Shown: positions 33,826-44,149 of the stretch, piece after piece
Layout: the number at the start of each line of letters is the position of its first letter
Numbering within the stretch: position 1 is the stretch's first letter
NCBI GenBank assembly: GCA_007922195.1
Contig: ML682038.1
Coordinates: 6,409,695 to 6,473,694 of the forward strand
DNA from: Podocnemis expansa
Taxonomy: Eukaryota; Chordata; Testudines; Podocnemididae
Direction of reading: 5' to 3'
DNA: 64,000 bases
Program-made: the position numbers and the translations under genes
The notes under the pieces: generated by a model
Told to the model about the DNA's origin: nothing
What the model saw: the letters and a program-made list of their open reading frames with translations, nothing else
Databases searched by the model: none

Positions 33826-34275
33826 TGACTTCATTCTGCCTGGCTTCAGATATACTTATCTGAGAGGAACTCTGAGGCAGCAAGTGACCTGGCTGGAATC
33901 AACAAAAATAGTCCACAGAAAGGACAACTTGACTGGGTGTAATTCCAAGGGACTTATTTTAATTCCATTATACTGTATCTGATACTTTTAGATTAAAGAA
34001 TAATGTTTGAAAGTAGCAGAACAAAGGGAGTGAGAAAATTGAACTAATAGAGGGCTTGATGAAATACTGTACTTAGAGTGACTCTGTAGTCAACTAAACC
34101 CTGTTTCAGAAAGGAGCAGGTTGAACAGACCCTTCATGCTATAATTACGAATACTATGATCATTTGCAGCTATACTGGCTGTCCTGTTGTATTTTTGTAA
34201 GTGCTTACCTACACTGTTAGTTGAAATATGACTAACGGCATCATTTGTCAATAAAGATATGACACCTCTTTGCTA
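33826..34275 (+). other. TRIM55: TRIM55 3' UTR
   Basis: This is the sequence from the stop codon to just past the first canonical polyadenylation signal, AATAAA at 34250-34255. The end is inferred from the signal. Confidence 0.7.
34250..34255 (+). terminator. TRIM55: TRIM55 polyadenylation signal AATAAA
   Basis: A canonical AATAAA lies 425 bases after the stop codon in the right orientation. No earlier AATAAA is seen after the stop. Confidence 0.7.
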
Positions 34276-35330
34276 CTCTTAATTTCTCAGGTTGAAGTAA
34301 CTCCATCTTTTCAATTTATTGTTAACTCCTCTGGCAAACCATTGACAAACTCCCAAAATTCAAAGGTAACTCTAAAACTCCACTCAACACACCCATTCTG
34401 CTGAATTATTGTGGTACACATGGTGCTGCTGCATTCTACTGTGTAATAAAGGAAGATAAATTGGGATGGTAGGATGAGCATTTCACCCTTAAGTTTATAT
34501 TTTCCTTCTTTGGTTGATGGGTCACGATGAATAACATTCTAAGAAGTCATAAAAGAAACTTTCTATTAAATTTTATTTAAAGTGCAGATGATAATGGTAT
34601 AGTTATAGGAAAAACTGGTTTGGAACCCTTCCTGAATTATATGGGATATGGATCTGTATATGGTTCGTTATCTGTACTTCCCCAAAGGGCAGCCTGAGGT
34701 TCCTGAATGAGTGCTTTAGCTTGTGCCTGTTTATAGCTATACTATATCATCTCAATTTCCTTTAGTGCATAACATCATTCTCTATCATATGGAGAAATTT
34801 GATGGTAACAGGAGAAGACTCCTAAAACCAGAAGAGCCCAGTCTGATCTGAAATGTGATGAATTTATTGCACATATCAGTTAAAGGTGGCATTTAAAAGA
34901 TTATAAAGTTATGAAAAAGTCTATCCCCCATGCTGAGTGAAGAGTATCATGTGTACTCCAGATATTTAACTATTTAATGAAATTGGTTTCATAAACTGGT
35001 ATGCCTTTTATAATGGGGAGCAGAGTGACATTACACTTAATTCTGGAGGTGAAATTCTGGGAGTTTTCTGATATACTTCTTTGGGGTCAGGATTTCACTC
35101 TAAGGATAGTTAGTAAAATGATCAAGAATTAAATAGTTCTGAGTATTTCCTAGGAAGTGCTGACTGTCATCATGCTGAAAAAATTCAGTAGTCTTTGAGA
35201 GTGAACTGTATCTGCCATGATCTGGGTCTAAGAGCTGCCATGATCCAAAGTTCACTGACGGCAAGGGGAATCCTTCCATTGATTTCAATGGGCTTTGAAT
35301 CAGGCCCTGAATACATAGCTCTCCTTAGAG
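34276..35330. other. TRIM55-CRH intergenic, no feature recognised
   Basis: This is AT-rich sequence after the TRIM55 polyadenylation signal with no supported gene. Confidence 0.5.
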
Positions 35331-35519
35331 CAGGGGTGTCAAACACATGGCCTGTGGGCCACACGCAACCCCCTAAAGCTGTTTCCTGTGGCCCATAATG
35401 ACACGATCATTACTGACATTTGCAATATCATTGTATGAAAAGGTTTCAGAGGGGTGGCCCTCAGACTAACATACTAGTCCTCATGTGGCCCTTGTGATGA
35501 GCTGAGTTTGAGACCCCTA
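35331..35519. mobile_element. hAT-type MITE with 8-bp target duplication
   Basis: The ends are CAGGGGTGTCAAAC and GTTTGAGACCCCTA. The flanks CCTTAGAG (35323-35330) and CCTTAGTG (35520-35527) differ at one base. It belongs to the same broad group as the element at 12589-13370. Confidence 0.88.
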
Positions 35520-35633
35520 CCTTAGTGTACAATGGACACGTATGTTATTGAGGGTTTTTTCATGGTGCCATAGTCAATCACATATAATGATAGAAAGCAG
35601 TGGAGTCTGACGTGGGAGCCAAGTAATTCTTAA

Positions 35634-35745
35634 TCCAAATCCCAGTTCTCTCACTAGCTTGCTATGTAGCCTTTGGAAAGCCACTTACTTGCTGTGTTAT
35701 TTCTATTGTTCCTCCTACAAAATGGCACTATCAAGGATGAATTTG
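35634..35745 (+). repeat. MIR-like ancient SINE fragment
   Basis: AAATCCCAGTTCTCTCACTA, GCTATGTAGCCTTTGGAAAG, CCACTTACTTGCTGTG and CTACAAAATGGCACTA follow the order of the MIR/CORE-SINE consensus. Confidence 0.75.
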
Positions 35746-37514
35746 AGCCTCAATCAACTGATGCCTTTACAAAGCTATGAGATAACAAAGTGCATGGTAA
35801 GAGGTAACAAATATCTGCCCTGAACAGAAGTAAAATTCCTCCCCACATCCTGTTGCTCCCCTCTCCCCACCCACTGCAGATTGTTTGTGACTAGGAATCC
35901 TAATCAATAATTGCAGCCATGATTCAGATTTATCTCCTCTGCTTTCACAAATCCTTCCTTGAATTTGTCGTCTGATCATTCATCAATTGATAGGAAAAAG
36001 CTAATTTCATAAATATGGGAGATGGATCACTCCAGTAAGGGCCTGTCTATTTGATATACCAATGCAAATATGAGACTTGAAACAGTTTTTCACAAAGTCA
36101 ATAGCACTTCAGTGGGTTCCTTAAACCAACCATTTTAAAAAAAATCAGTTTCATGGCACTATAAGTTGAGTTTATCTGCTAGAGACCTTGCACACAGATG
36201 CATCGGCCAAGAACCTGCTCCTCGTGATGGTTAATTACAGGTCCACCAGACTCTGCAGTCTCCCCATTCCAAAAACTCCCGCTGAATGTCATGGGGAAGG
36301 CTTACAGTGTAAGGTTCAAGGCGACTAGACCCTAGGGATTGAAACCTCTCTTTAAAACAGTTTTAGTGTTCTTTGAGGATAACTTCACATTGGACCAGTC
36401 ACACCCTTCAGCGCATATGGCACCGTAGGACATGTAAACCTAATTAGAGACTTTCATAAAGAAGAGTGCTCCACCCAGGACGCTGTAACAGCTGCTTTGA
36501 AGTAGCTGTGATCCAGTGTGCATCATGCTGGGAGCCCTGGTGTGCCTTCCTCACCCCTCCAAACTCTTACTGCTGAGGGGCAGGGTGTGGGGTGCGGTTT
36601 TGGTTCTGGGTGTGTTTAGCTAGTTGGGAAACGCAGCCCGTCTTCCCTACTGACTCTTTCGGCTATTGTGGCGTTATGGCCTGCGCCAGATGTTTGAGTT
36701 CATTGAACACAGAGCGGCTCACTCAAGTCTAAGTCACAGCCATAGATGGCGGGTCGTGATTCGCATGCATGTATGCTAGTACTTTCATTTCTGTTTAAAG
36801 GGTTTTTTGCAGAAACTTTTTTTCTCATGAAGAGAAGTTGTTTTTCCCGACGTTAATAAGCGAACTCCCCCCACCACCACCACCAAAAAAAGTCACCGAG
36901 CGCTTGGCTCAGGCCTGGTGAAACTTCATGTAAGATGTACAAAGCTAGCCCTCAAATGTAAAAATCGTTCAAGTCGGGTTTTTTTAAATTGCATTCCTGT
37001 AAATCCGAACTATCCTCGCTCATTTTCTTTAAATTGGGGGGAAAAGGAAAGCGGGGGGGGGGGGGATCGGGGATAGATTTGCTTTTTGAACGGCACGTTT
37101 CAGCTTGGAGGCATTTTCTTTTGGCAGAGCTGAATGAATTGAATTTGGGAGCGGACAGCAGCCTTTCCATTAAGTACCATTGAGGCTGCATCTGTCGTAA
37201 ATGTAGGGCGTGCTGTGTTAAGGACCAGAAAGCGGGGAGGCACAAATACCCCAGGGTCCTTTGGGCTGCAGGACGGTCTTTGCAGGGACACCTGCGCCTA
37301 GCTGTAGCCTCTCATGCAGGCTCCTCTTCCACCCAGCTCTTCCCGAGCCACCGGAGCGGCCTGATTGACTCAGGCTCCCGTTGCATTTCAGGGCTGCTCC
37401 GGGAGGGTCTGGAAGAGCCTTCGTGGGGGGGTGTGAGAGGGAAACAAAAACTCAGGCAGCTCTTTACTTGTCTGAGGAGCCCGTTTCTGAAGCCGGAGGC
37501 AAGAAAGGCGCTCA
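35746..37514. other. Downstream flank of CRH, unassigned
   Basis: The sequence becomes GC-richer and apparently unique from about 36160 toward CRH. A run of 13 G lies at 37053-37065. Regulatory sequence is possible, but nothing specific can be named. Confidence 0.45.
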
Positions 37515-37970
37515 AACCATGGTGACTTTGCAGCTTTTATTAAAAATATAAATATTAAACATTCTCTTACACAACAAAAGTGACCGAGCGCTGAAGAGAT
37601 ATTTTATTATGGAAATGGTGCAGGAAAAAGTTGAGTCGCGGTAATTTACAGAGTCCCCTTCCCCTCCCCTCTTCCCACAAGAAAAGCAGCCCAAGGTCCG
37701 GCGGCTTCCTGGAGACCTTCCTGCCACTGTCCCCACCCTGGAGCGACGGCGCTAGAGCAACTCGGCAATGGGAAAGGAAAGGCGGGGGAAGTTAGGAGCG
37801 ACACTTTTCTGGTCACTGCACGGGAACACACGGCTGGGCATGCTAGTCAAGGGCCCGAGGCTCAGCTCAGCGGGCCGCGCTATGGTTAAAGCTATAGAAA
37901 AATAAAGAGATGGCACCGGAGCTCACTATGGGGCGTGATGCTGGATCGGTTCGTGGATCCCTTCGGCCGC
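37515..37970 (-). other. CRH: CRH 3' UTR with two polyadenylation signals
   Basis: On the minus strand, AATAAA occurs at 37603-37608 and again at 37536-37541, about 360 and 430 bases after the stop. The stretch is AT-rich at its far end. The exact transcript end is inferred. Confidence 0.65.
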
Positions 37971-38501
37971 TCATTTGCCGATTATCTCCATCAGTTTCCT
38001 GTTGCTGTGGGCTTGCTGCGCCAACTGCTCGGCGCGGGCCATTTCCAAGACTTCCCGGAGGAGGTGGAAAGTCAGATCCAGGGAGATCGGGGGCTCCTCG
38101 GATCGTCTGCCCCGCTCCATCGCCAGGCGGGGCAGGGTCTCGGCTTCCCCCTGCCCGGGGCCCTCGGGGTTCTCCGGCGGGCGCTCGGGAAGGGGAAGTG
38201 GCTGCAGCTGTTGCATCGCTGCCCGGAAAAAGTTGGCGGCTGAGGCGTCCGGCGCTGGGTGGCCGCTGCTGGCGGAGAGGAAGGAGGCGGCGGCGGGGCT
38301 CTTGGTGAGGTCGCCCAGCCGCAGGAAATACTCTTCTCCCATGCGGAGCAGCACCGGCAGGCCGGGCGCCGGCGGGCGCGGCTGGAGGAAGGCTGGCTGC
38401 GGCGGGGCGCCGGCGGGGCTCTTGCCGAGGGCTCTGCACTCGTGGCCGGGCAGCAGGGCGAGCAGCAGCATCCCTGTGGAGACCAACAGCTGGAGCTTCA
38501 T
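37971..38501 (-). CDS. CRH: Corticotropin-releasing hormone preprohormone
   Basis: This encodes the 176-residue precursor of the hypothalamic peptide that activates CRH receptors and starts the pituitary-adrenal stress response. The ATG at 38501 begins MKLQLLVSTGMLLLALLPG, a signal peptide of about 24 residues. A Pro/Ala-rich cryptic region follows, then RGRR at residues 130-133 as the convertase cleavage site. Residues 134-174 are the 41-residue hormone starting SEEPPISLDLTFHLLREVLE. Gly175 donates the C-terminal amide, then comes Lys176 and the stop. The mature peptide is identical to human CRH as I know it. The precursor is shorter than the human one (196), all the difference being in the cryptic region. 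The whole coding sequence lies in the second exon, whose acceptor (CTGTTGCAG) ends at 38517, 15 bases before the ATG. The coding sequence is very GC-rich and sits in a CpG island. Confidence 0.98.
   Translation of the reverse strand: MKLQLLVSTGMLLLALLPGHECRALGKSPAGAPPQPAFLQPRPPAPGLPVLLRMGEEYFLRLGDLTKSPAAASFLSASSGHPAPDASAANFFRAAMQQLQPLPLPERPPENPEGPGQGEAETLPRLAMERGRRSEEPPISLDLTFHLLREVLEMARAEQLAQQAHSNRKLMEIIGK
37980..38102 (-). other. CRH: Mature CRH peptide (41 residues)
   Basis: These are precursor residues 134-174, released after RGRR and amidated using Gly175. The helical part SLDLTFHLLREVLEMARAEQ and the C-terminal MEII are intact. The sequence matches the mammalian hormone, so receptor binding should be conserved. 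Confidence 0.97.
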
Positions 38502-38633
38502 GATCCACGCCCTGATCTGCAACAGGGACAGAAGGGGAGGCCGGGGGGAGGCACCGGCGAGGGGGACAGACGGGGTCGGCGTTAGACCGTCGCTGAGCCG
38601 CTCCGGGACCCCGGCCGGGCTGGAGCCGCTGGG

Positions 38634-38654
38634 ACCGCTGTCCAGGGTGCTGAA
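38634..38654 (-). promoter_or_regulatory. RE1/NRSE site (REST/NRSF) in the CRH intron
   Basis: On the minus strand the site reads TTCAGCACC, then CTGGACAGCG, matching 18 of 21 positions of the RE1 consensus, with both half-sites intact and correct spacing. REST/NRSF binding there represses neuronal genes in other cells. An intronic NRSE is reported for mammalian CRH, so this looks like the same element conserved in position. Confidence 0.85.
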
Positions 38655-38679
38655 AGGAGCTCGCCCCTCTCTCTGTCTC

Positions 38680-39330
38680 TCACCCCCCCACACACACACA
38701 GCCCGCACGGCTGTCTCTCGCGATACACCCCTCTCTCTCTCACACACACACACCTGATACCTTTCTCTCTCTCTCACACCCCCCAGCCCGCACGGCTGTC
38801 TCTCGCGATACACCCCTCTCTCTCTCACACACACACACACCTGATACCTTTCTCTCTCTCTCACACCCCCCCACACACACACGCAGCCCTCACGGCTTTC
38901 TCTCGCTCTCTCTCTCACACACACACACGCACACACACACCTCATACCCTTCTCTCTCTCTCTCTCTCTCTCTCTTACACACAACCCTCGCACATACACA
39001 CGCCCCTTTCTCTCACTCACACACAGCTCACACACACACTGACACACGCCTCATACACACACATACCCCTCTGTCTCACACACACCCCTTACAGCTTTTT
39101 CTCTCTCACACACACAGACACCCCTCACACACACCTCATACACACACACCCCTCTCACCTTTCTCTCCCACACACCTCACACACCTTTCTCCCTCCCACA
39201 CTCACACCTCTCTCCCTCCTATACACACTCCTCACCCCGTTCTCTCACACACCCCCTCTCGCCCGCATCTCACACTTCTCCTGATACACGCACAGGGACC
39301 TCACACCTCGCTCCCACACACACACCTCAC
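38680..39330. repeat. CA/CT compound microsatellite in the CRH intron
   Basis: About 650 bases consist almost wholly of CACACA and CTCTCT runs with interspersed CCCC. Two near-identical blocks around 38700-38760 and 38790-38850 (each with CGCACGGCTGTCTCTCGCG followed by CTCTCTC and CACACA) show local duplication. It creates long artificial open frames on both strands. Confidence 0.95.
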
Positions 39331-39622
39331 AGCTCTGTGTGACACCCCTAGACACCCCTGACACCTCCCTGACACCCCCCCCCCCGAGGGCGATGCTCCC
39401 TTCTCCCGTTGGCTGGCAGGCGCCCAGTGCCTCCCGCTCTGAAGCGGGATTGTCCCGCCGGGGCCGGGGCCGGGGCCGGGGCCGCGGCCGCGGAGAAGCC
39501 CCGAGGGAGCAAGCGCTGCCCGGAGGCCGCCCATCGCCCCGGCCCCTGGGGGACTCGCCCCTCCGCCCGGGCCGGCCGGCAGAAGTTGGCTGGGCGGAGG
39601 GCAGCCGGCGACCCCCGCCTAC

Positions 39623-39750
39623 CTGCGGCCGGCCGGGCGCTCTGCTCCCGCTGCCGGCTCCCCTGGCTGCGGCTGGGCGGCCGGGCGGGAGTTTCTCGCT
39701 CAGCCCCGCGGCCGGAGTCCCGCAGCCTCGAGGCTCTCCCGGCAGCTGGC
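39623..39750 (-). other. CRH: CRH exon 1 (5' UTR), predicted
   Basis: CRH genes have a short noncoding first exon. The only good donor before the microsatellite is GCCGCAG|GTAGGC at 39623. A TATA-like ATTTATT at 39774-39780 puts the start of transcription near 39745-39750. Both edges are predictions; the 5' edge is approximate. Confidence 0.5.
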
Positions 39751-39773
39751 TGGCCTGGCCCGCGCCGCCGCGG

Positions 39774-39854
39774 AATAAATCGGGGGGCCGCCCGAGCCGC
39801 TCGCTAGCACGAGCCCCGCTCTCCCGGCCAATGGGATGCGGAGCTATTTATCGC
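39774..39854 (-). promoter_or_regulatory. CRH core promoter: TATA-like boxes and inverted CCAAT
   Basis: On the minus strand there are two TATA-like sequences: GATAAATAG at 39845-39853 and ATTTATT at 39774-39780. Between them is an NF-Y type CCAAT on the plus strand at 39828-39832 (in GGCCAATGGG). The ATTTATT fits best with the predicted exon 1. Which box is used cannot be told from sequence. Confidence 0.55.
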
Positions 39855-39858
39855 TCCC

Positions 39859-39870
39859 GCTGACGTCAGC
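39859..39870 (-). promoter_or_regulatory. CRE (TGACGTCA) of the CRH promoter
   Basis: A perfect CREB site TGACGTCA lies at 39861-39868 inside the 12-base palindrome GCTGACGTCAGC. It is followed on the minus strand by GCGATAAATAGC (39843-39854). A CRE controlling cAMP-induced transcription is the best-known element of mammalian CRH promoters. It sits about 115 bases before the predicted start here, closer than I recall for human. Confidence 0.9.
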
Positions 39871-40300
39871 CGGCCGCGGGCCGGCGCGCTCGCCCATTGA
39901 CAAAAATCCGTGAATGGGCGCGAGCTGCCCGCGCCGCAGCCGCCGGCTTCTTACTCGGAGCGGCCGCAAACTTCCCGCCCCGCCCCGGCTGCGGCGCTGC
40001 GGCGAGGAGCCAGCTGCCGCGATCGCGCCGCCCCGGCCCGTTTCCACGAGACCGAAACGAAAGGCAGAGCCGGGGCCGCACCGGCTGAGCGTCCCAGGCG
40101 CTGCTCCGCGCCCGGGCTTGGTGCAAACGAGACACACGGGCCGCTTACACGCGCGGGGCAAAACCCGGCCCGCAGACTCACTCGGGGCTGTGTTTTCGTG
40201 GGAAAACGCAGCGGCTACCGCCCAGGGGGCAGCAGTCGAGGCGTTTTCCCGGCGTTAGGGTTCGCAAATGGCAGCGATCCGGATCAAGCGGGCCCTCGCT

Positions 40301-41240
40301 GGCAGGTGGGAAGTGCCCTGAGTCTCTGTAAGTGTCTCATTCAAATAAAGAGCCAAGCCAGCCCAGGCTGGACAGGAGCCGTGTGAGCCGAATGTGTGTC
40401 TGACCAGCCAGTCAGGCCGCCCCTGCACCGGTGGGCAATTTGTGGGAAAGTGCCCTGATTTTCTGCGCTCTAAGGCGCCTTGCAATCTACCTACATGTCC
40501 CGCGCTGCCTTGTTTTCCTAGTGAGGAAACTGCCTCCCGCCACCCTCGGGTCTGCGGCTGGAAATCAGAAGCTCCCAATGAATGGCTGTTAAAACGCATT
40601 TAGTGGCATTCGAGGGCAGTTGTCTAGCGGCAAATGATACCATTGTGTTTGATGACACGCTTGTTTCTTGACTGTGCGGCAATCAGCCCAGCTCTTCAAG
40701 CCTCTTTATTCACTTGATCAGAACTCAGGCGGGCTGGGAAGGTCCTTTTCATCCGGGGCGCAGGCAGGGAAGCGACGCGGCTGTAATGAATGAAACAAAA
40801 ACGAGAGCCCCGCGCATTTATGGCGAGGAAGAGAATAAGCCTCGATTAACTCTTGCTTAAAGGATGCATTTGATTAACCGTTGCTTAGACATAAGCGGCC
40901 CCGACTGGTGGCTTGCGCCGCTTGGTCTGGGGAAGGTTTTTCGCCCCTATTTCCTGCTCAGTAACAACGTTGTTTTGATGGATTAAACAATCCGTTTAGT
41001 GAGGTTGGGGACAAAGAGGGAGCGGTGGCAAAGGACCTTTGCCGTGCTCTAAAACTGCAGCCACACCGCGTACACTGTAACCATACGCTCCCTCTAGAAG
41101 TCAAGTTTGATATTATTCTCGAAGAACCTCAGTTCTGGATGGTGGTGGATAGGATACCACTGGGGGAAATGATTTCACTCCTTGAGTCTGTGAGGTCTTT
41201 CAATCCCCTATTGTATTTTATTTAATGTAATTGTTTGTGT
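40301..41240. promoter_or_regulatory. CRH upstream flank, possible regulatory region
   Basis: About 900 bases of repeat-free sequence of intermediate GC lie upstream of the CRH promoter. It contains GATTAAC-NN-TTGCTTA twice (40844-40859 and 40872-40887) and other homeodomain-like ATTA and TAATGAATG motifs around 40785-40985. Function is an inference. Confidence 0.35.
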
Positions 41241-42360
41241 TACCGTAGTATCAAAGTGCCCTAATCACGGACCAGCCCCCCACTGTGTGAGGCGCTGTAC
41301 AAAGAGAGTCCAACAGCAAGATTAGACTCCGTAAGAGCCAAAGTATCGACTCAGAATACATCTTATTCTCTTGACATTGCAACTAGTATTAAAGTGCATA
41401 AAACTGTGTTACAATTATATTATATTCCTATATTATATATTCATGTATTCAATTATATTATATTCATACTGTAGCAACCTCGGAAAAACGGATCACTGAG
41501 TCAAAGAGGTTGGTAGATATTTTTCTGAGTTCCTGTTATCGGCTCACCTACTTCCTCGGATTGAATTCTCCTTCTCCATGATTCCGCAGCAACAAAACCT
41601 CTTCTTAAGGCACTGTCTGCCGTTCATCTGAGGAATCATCTTGGGGCAAATTCTGATCTCACTTCCATGAATTCTGTCCCCACTGACAACGCAGTTTGGT
41701 CCTATGAGTTTACTTCAAGACTGAATTTAGAAGTGAAGTAGGGCTGCAAGAGACTTAAATGCAAGGGAACCAGATGCTGCCCCACTGATCTCAATGCATA
41801 TTTGAAGGCAAAATTTGTCCCAGATAGCTTTGTTAGGTCCCAAGGCAGGAAAACATTTACACACATTCATTCCTGAATCAAGGTCTTAATCGACAACAGT
41901 GGTGGGGAAATTATAAACAACATCTGAGAGTCAAATGGATTTAAATTTCCAGTTGGGTGTATCAGAAAGCCTATCTGCCAGGAATACGCATGCGAGAGGA
42001 AGGGAGGATTAAATGGTGTAAATTGACATTTATGTCAGTTGTGCTATCTTGATTTTCACCAATCGCTGATCTGTCCTTCTGAGTTTATAATTCCACTCTG
42101 CAGCTTCAAACCCATTACACTCAAGAGGAACACGCCTGAACTTTGCAAGTAGTTGAAATCCAAACTCAGACCTGAATCCAAATTTCACAAGTGGTTTGTT
42201 TTCCCCTTTCTAATGGGTAAAACTAAAACACTATCTCACATTCAAGAAACTTTGACTGGGTCAAAAGGCTGATCGGGACTTGGGCCCAGCTGTAATTATA
42301 ATTCAGAATTGCTACTTAACAGACCTTTGTCTGTTTATCTTGTCTAGATTATAATCTCTT
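41241..42360. other. Intergenic, mostly unassigned
   Basis: Near 41275-41345 the sequence CACTGTGTGAGGCGCTGTAC resembles a common old amniote repeat. The rest is unrecognised. Confidence 0.4.
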
Positions 42361-42475
42361 CCTGTGTGTTTGGCTGGTATCAAGTACCTCTGCTTAACAT
42401 GCAGAAGGTCCTGGGTTCAATTCCCAGGGGGTTAGACTTGATGATCTCATGAGGTCCCTTCTAGCCCTATGATTT
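42361..42475 (+). repeat. tRNA-derived SINE with CR1-like 3' tail
   Basis: The head keeps a tRNA-like anticodon arm (TCTGC, loop TTAACAT, GCAGA at 42389-42405) and a pol III B box GGTTCAATTCC (42414-42424) inside a T-arm. The tail GGTTAGACTTGATGATCTC to CTAGCCCTATGATT is a CR1 3' end. Turtle SINEs of this build are known. It is not a working tRNA gene because the acceptor stem does not pair. Confidence 0.85.
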
Positions 42476-44141
42476 GGTTTGATTTGAAGCACAATCTGCC
42501 CCCCAGTCTTAGTTGCCCCCCATATTACTATTAACAATTCATATAAATGTTTATCAGTTTCATAACAATTGGTAAAATTTACCTCAAAAGTAGTTTTGTA
42601 ACATAATAAACAAGGCACACACTAATCACAGGAGGTTAGATCCAGCAAGAAGGTGAACCTCTCAGAAACACTACGCAAATGTAACTCCCATTGTGCTAAG
42701 GGACTAAGATATTTTTCAGTACATGTACATAACAAACAACTGGAAAAATAGAAATAACATAACACAGGAAGTTTATATGTGCATTAAAGTGTGTTAACTC
42801 AAGCAGTCATAAACTGAAACAGGGAGAATGACAAAAACAGAGAGATGTCTTGTAAATAGTCAGAAGAGAAGATATTTGGATGCTTTTATAGTATGAGAGC
42901 ACAGCTCGTGCTGATGTTTACAAGTGGTTCACAGAAACAGGAGCTAAGTTTGCTCAAATGATAAACGATGTAAGAACACTCATTAAAATGGGACTCTAGA
43001 TGCAATCTGGGGTGTTATTTGTCATAATATCACCATTTTTAGGCTGTGATATATTTGAAAAGGACATGAAGTGTATTACAGCGTGATCACAGAGACAAGG
43101 AAGCCCGAGTGCTGATATGAATGAGATTCCAAGTACAATGGAGGCGCTGTAATGGAGCTTTGAAAGCAGCTGATGATCTGACCTAATATATATTTGATAT
43201 ATTTTCAGTTAGATTTGCAACCTATTTTGTCCCCTCCAAAGAATTATAGTGATAGTGAAAGCAAGGGTGGGGGGGGAGGAAGTTGGGACAGAATACTCAA
43301 ATTGGGCATAAACCTGCACCTTACAAGAGCATTGTAAATTGACTTGCTCTTTGGCTGTTCCCTGGCTTGGAGAAGGGTTTGTTTTCTCATACATACTAGC
43401 CACTGAGAAAATAGGATCAGATTTGACCCACCTGTTCCCCTCATGTGATTATTTAGTTAGGTGTTGTAGGTCTTGCAACTGTTTAACTACACGAAAGATT
43501 GTGAAGCTCCCACAGAGATAGAGACTGGCTAGACAGCTGACAGACCATCTCCTTCAATCTTTCAGATACAGCACTGGCTTTCTAAGTGCAAACAGCATTG
43601 TCCAAAAGATTAGTTAGAGTCTGGGTGAAACACATGGGTCCCCACAGTTAAGCCTTAAAAAGATTAATCCAGAGGAAAGCCAGGATACTATTTAGAGAGT
43701 TCAAATATAGGAATAATGCAAATATCAGGACCATTGGTCTGATCTAGAATGTCCAGTCTTATGTTCTTTTGAGGGATATCATGTTCGTGGTGGTTTTTGG
43801 TTTTTAATGGGTAGCCTACGAAAAGTTTTAGAGTTTTATGATGTCTGCCATGATGGGACCAGACACATCATTTTAAGAGCTCTGAAGCATTAAGGGGAAA
43901 AAAAACCCCTACAAGTGGCAAAAAACGAAAGTTATCTAGTCAATGTTCTGGCAATCTTCAATAAGCACAGACTCAGTAAATAGTCTTAAAACCAAGAAAA
44001 TGGATCTGAAAATCTCTGGACCAAATTTAAATGTGCTAAAACTACTGAAGTTACTAGTTTTATACCTGTGAGGGATTTGCCCCATTACATTTTGGAAGAT
44101 GGTAGAAGTTAAGTCTATGACAACATATGCTGGAAAGCATA
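42476..44141. other. Intergenic, nothing recognised
   Basis: This is AT-rich sequence with no supported gene or repeat. Confidence 0.5.
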
Positions 44142-44149
44142 TGCTACAG

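Larger units (their letters stand above)
38517..39622 (-). other. CRH: CRH intron
   Basis: The intron runs between a predicted donor CAG|GTAGGC (exon edge at 39623) and the acceptor ending at 38517. At about 1.1 kb it is somewhat longer than I recall for the human intron, because of the microsatellite inside. It contains an RE1 site at 38634-38654. Confidence 0.65.
37870..40300. promoter_or_regulatory. CpG island over CRH
   Basis: GC content and CpG density rise sharply here compared with the AT-rich surroundings, covering the coding exon, exon 1, promoter and about 400 bases upstream. The microsatellite interrupts it. Boundaries are judged by eye. Confidence 0.8.

Noticed and set aside
37975..38757. 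260-codon open frame on the plus strand over CRH
   Set aside because: It is the antisense of a GC-rich coding exon and microsatellite, without any recognisable domain.
37971..39047. 358-codon open frame on the minus strand extending CRH upstream
   Set aside because: The extra part is translated CA/CT microsatellite and intron. The acceptor at 38517 and the signal peptide at ATG 38501 define the real start.
39339..40386. Several long open frames on both strands around the CRH promoter
   Set aside because: CpG-island composition lacks stop codons. The frames are Arg/Pro/Ala/Gly-rich without domain or splice support.
42389..42424. Possible tRNA gene
   Set aside because: Anticodon and T arms pair, but the acceptor stem does not, and a CR1 tail follows. 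It is a SINE head.
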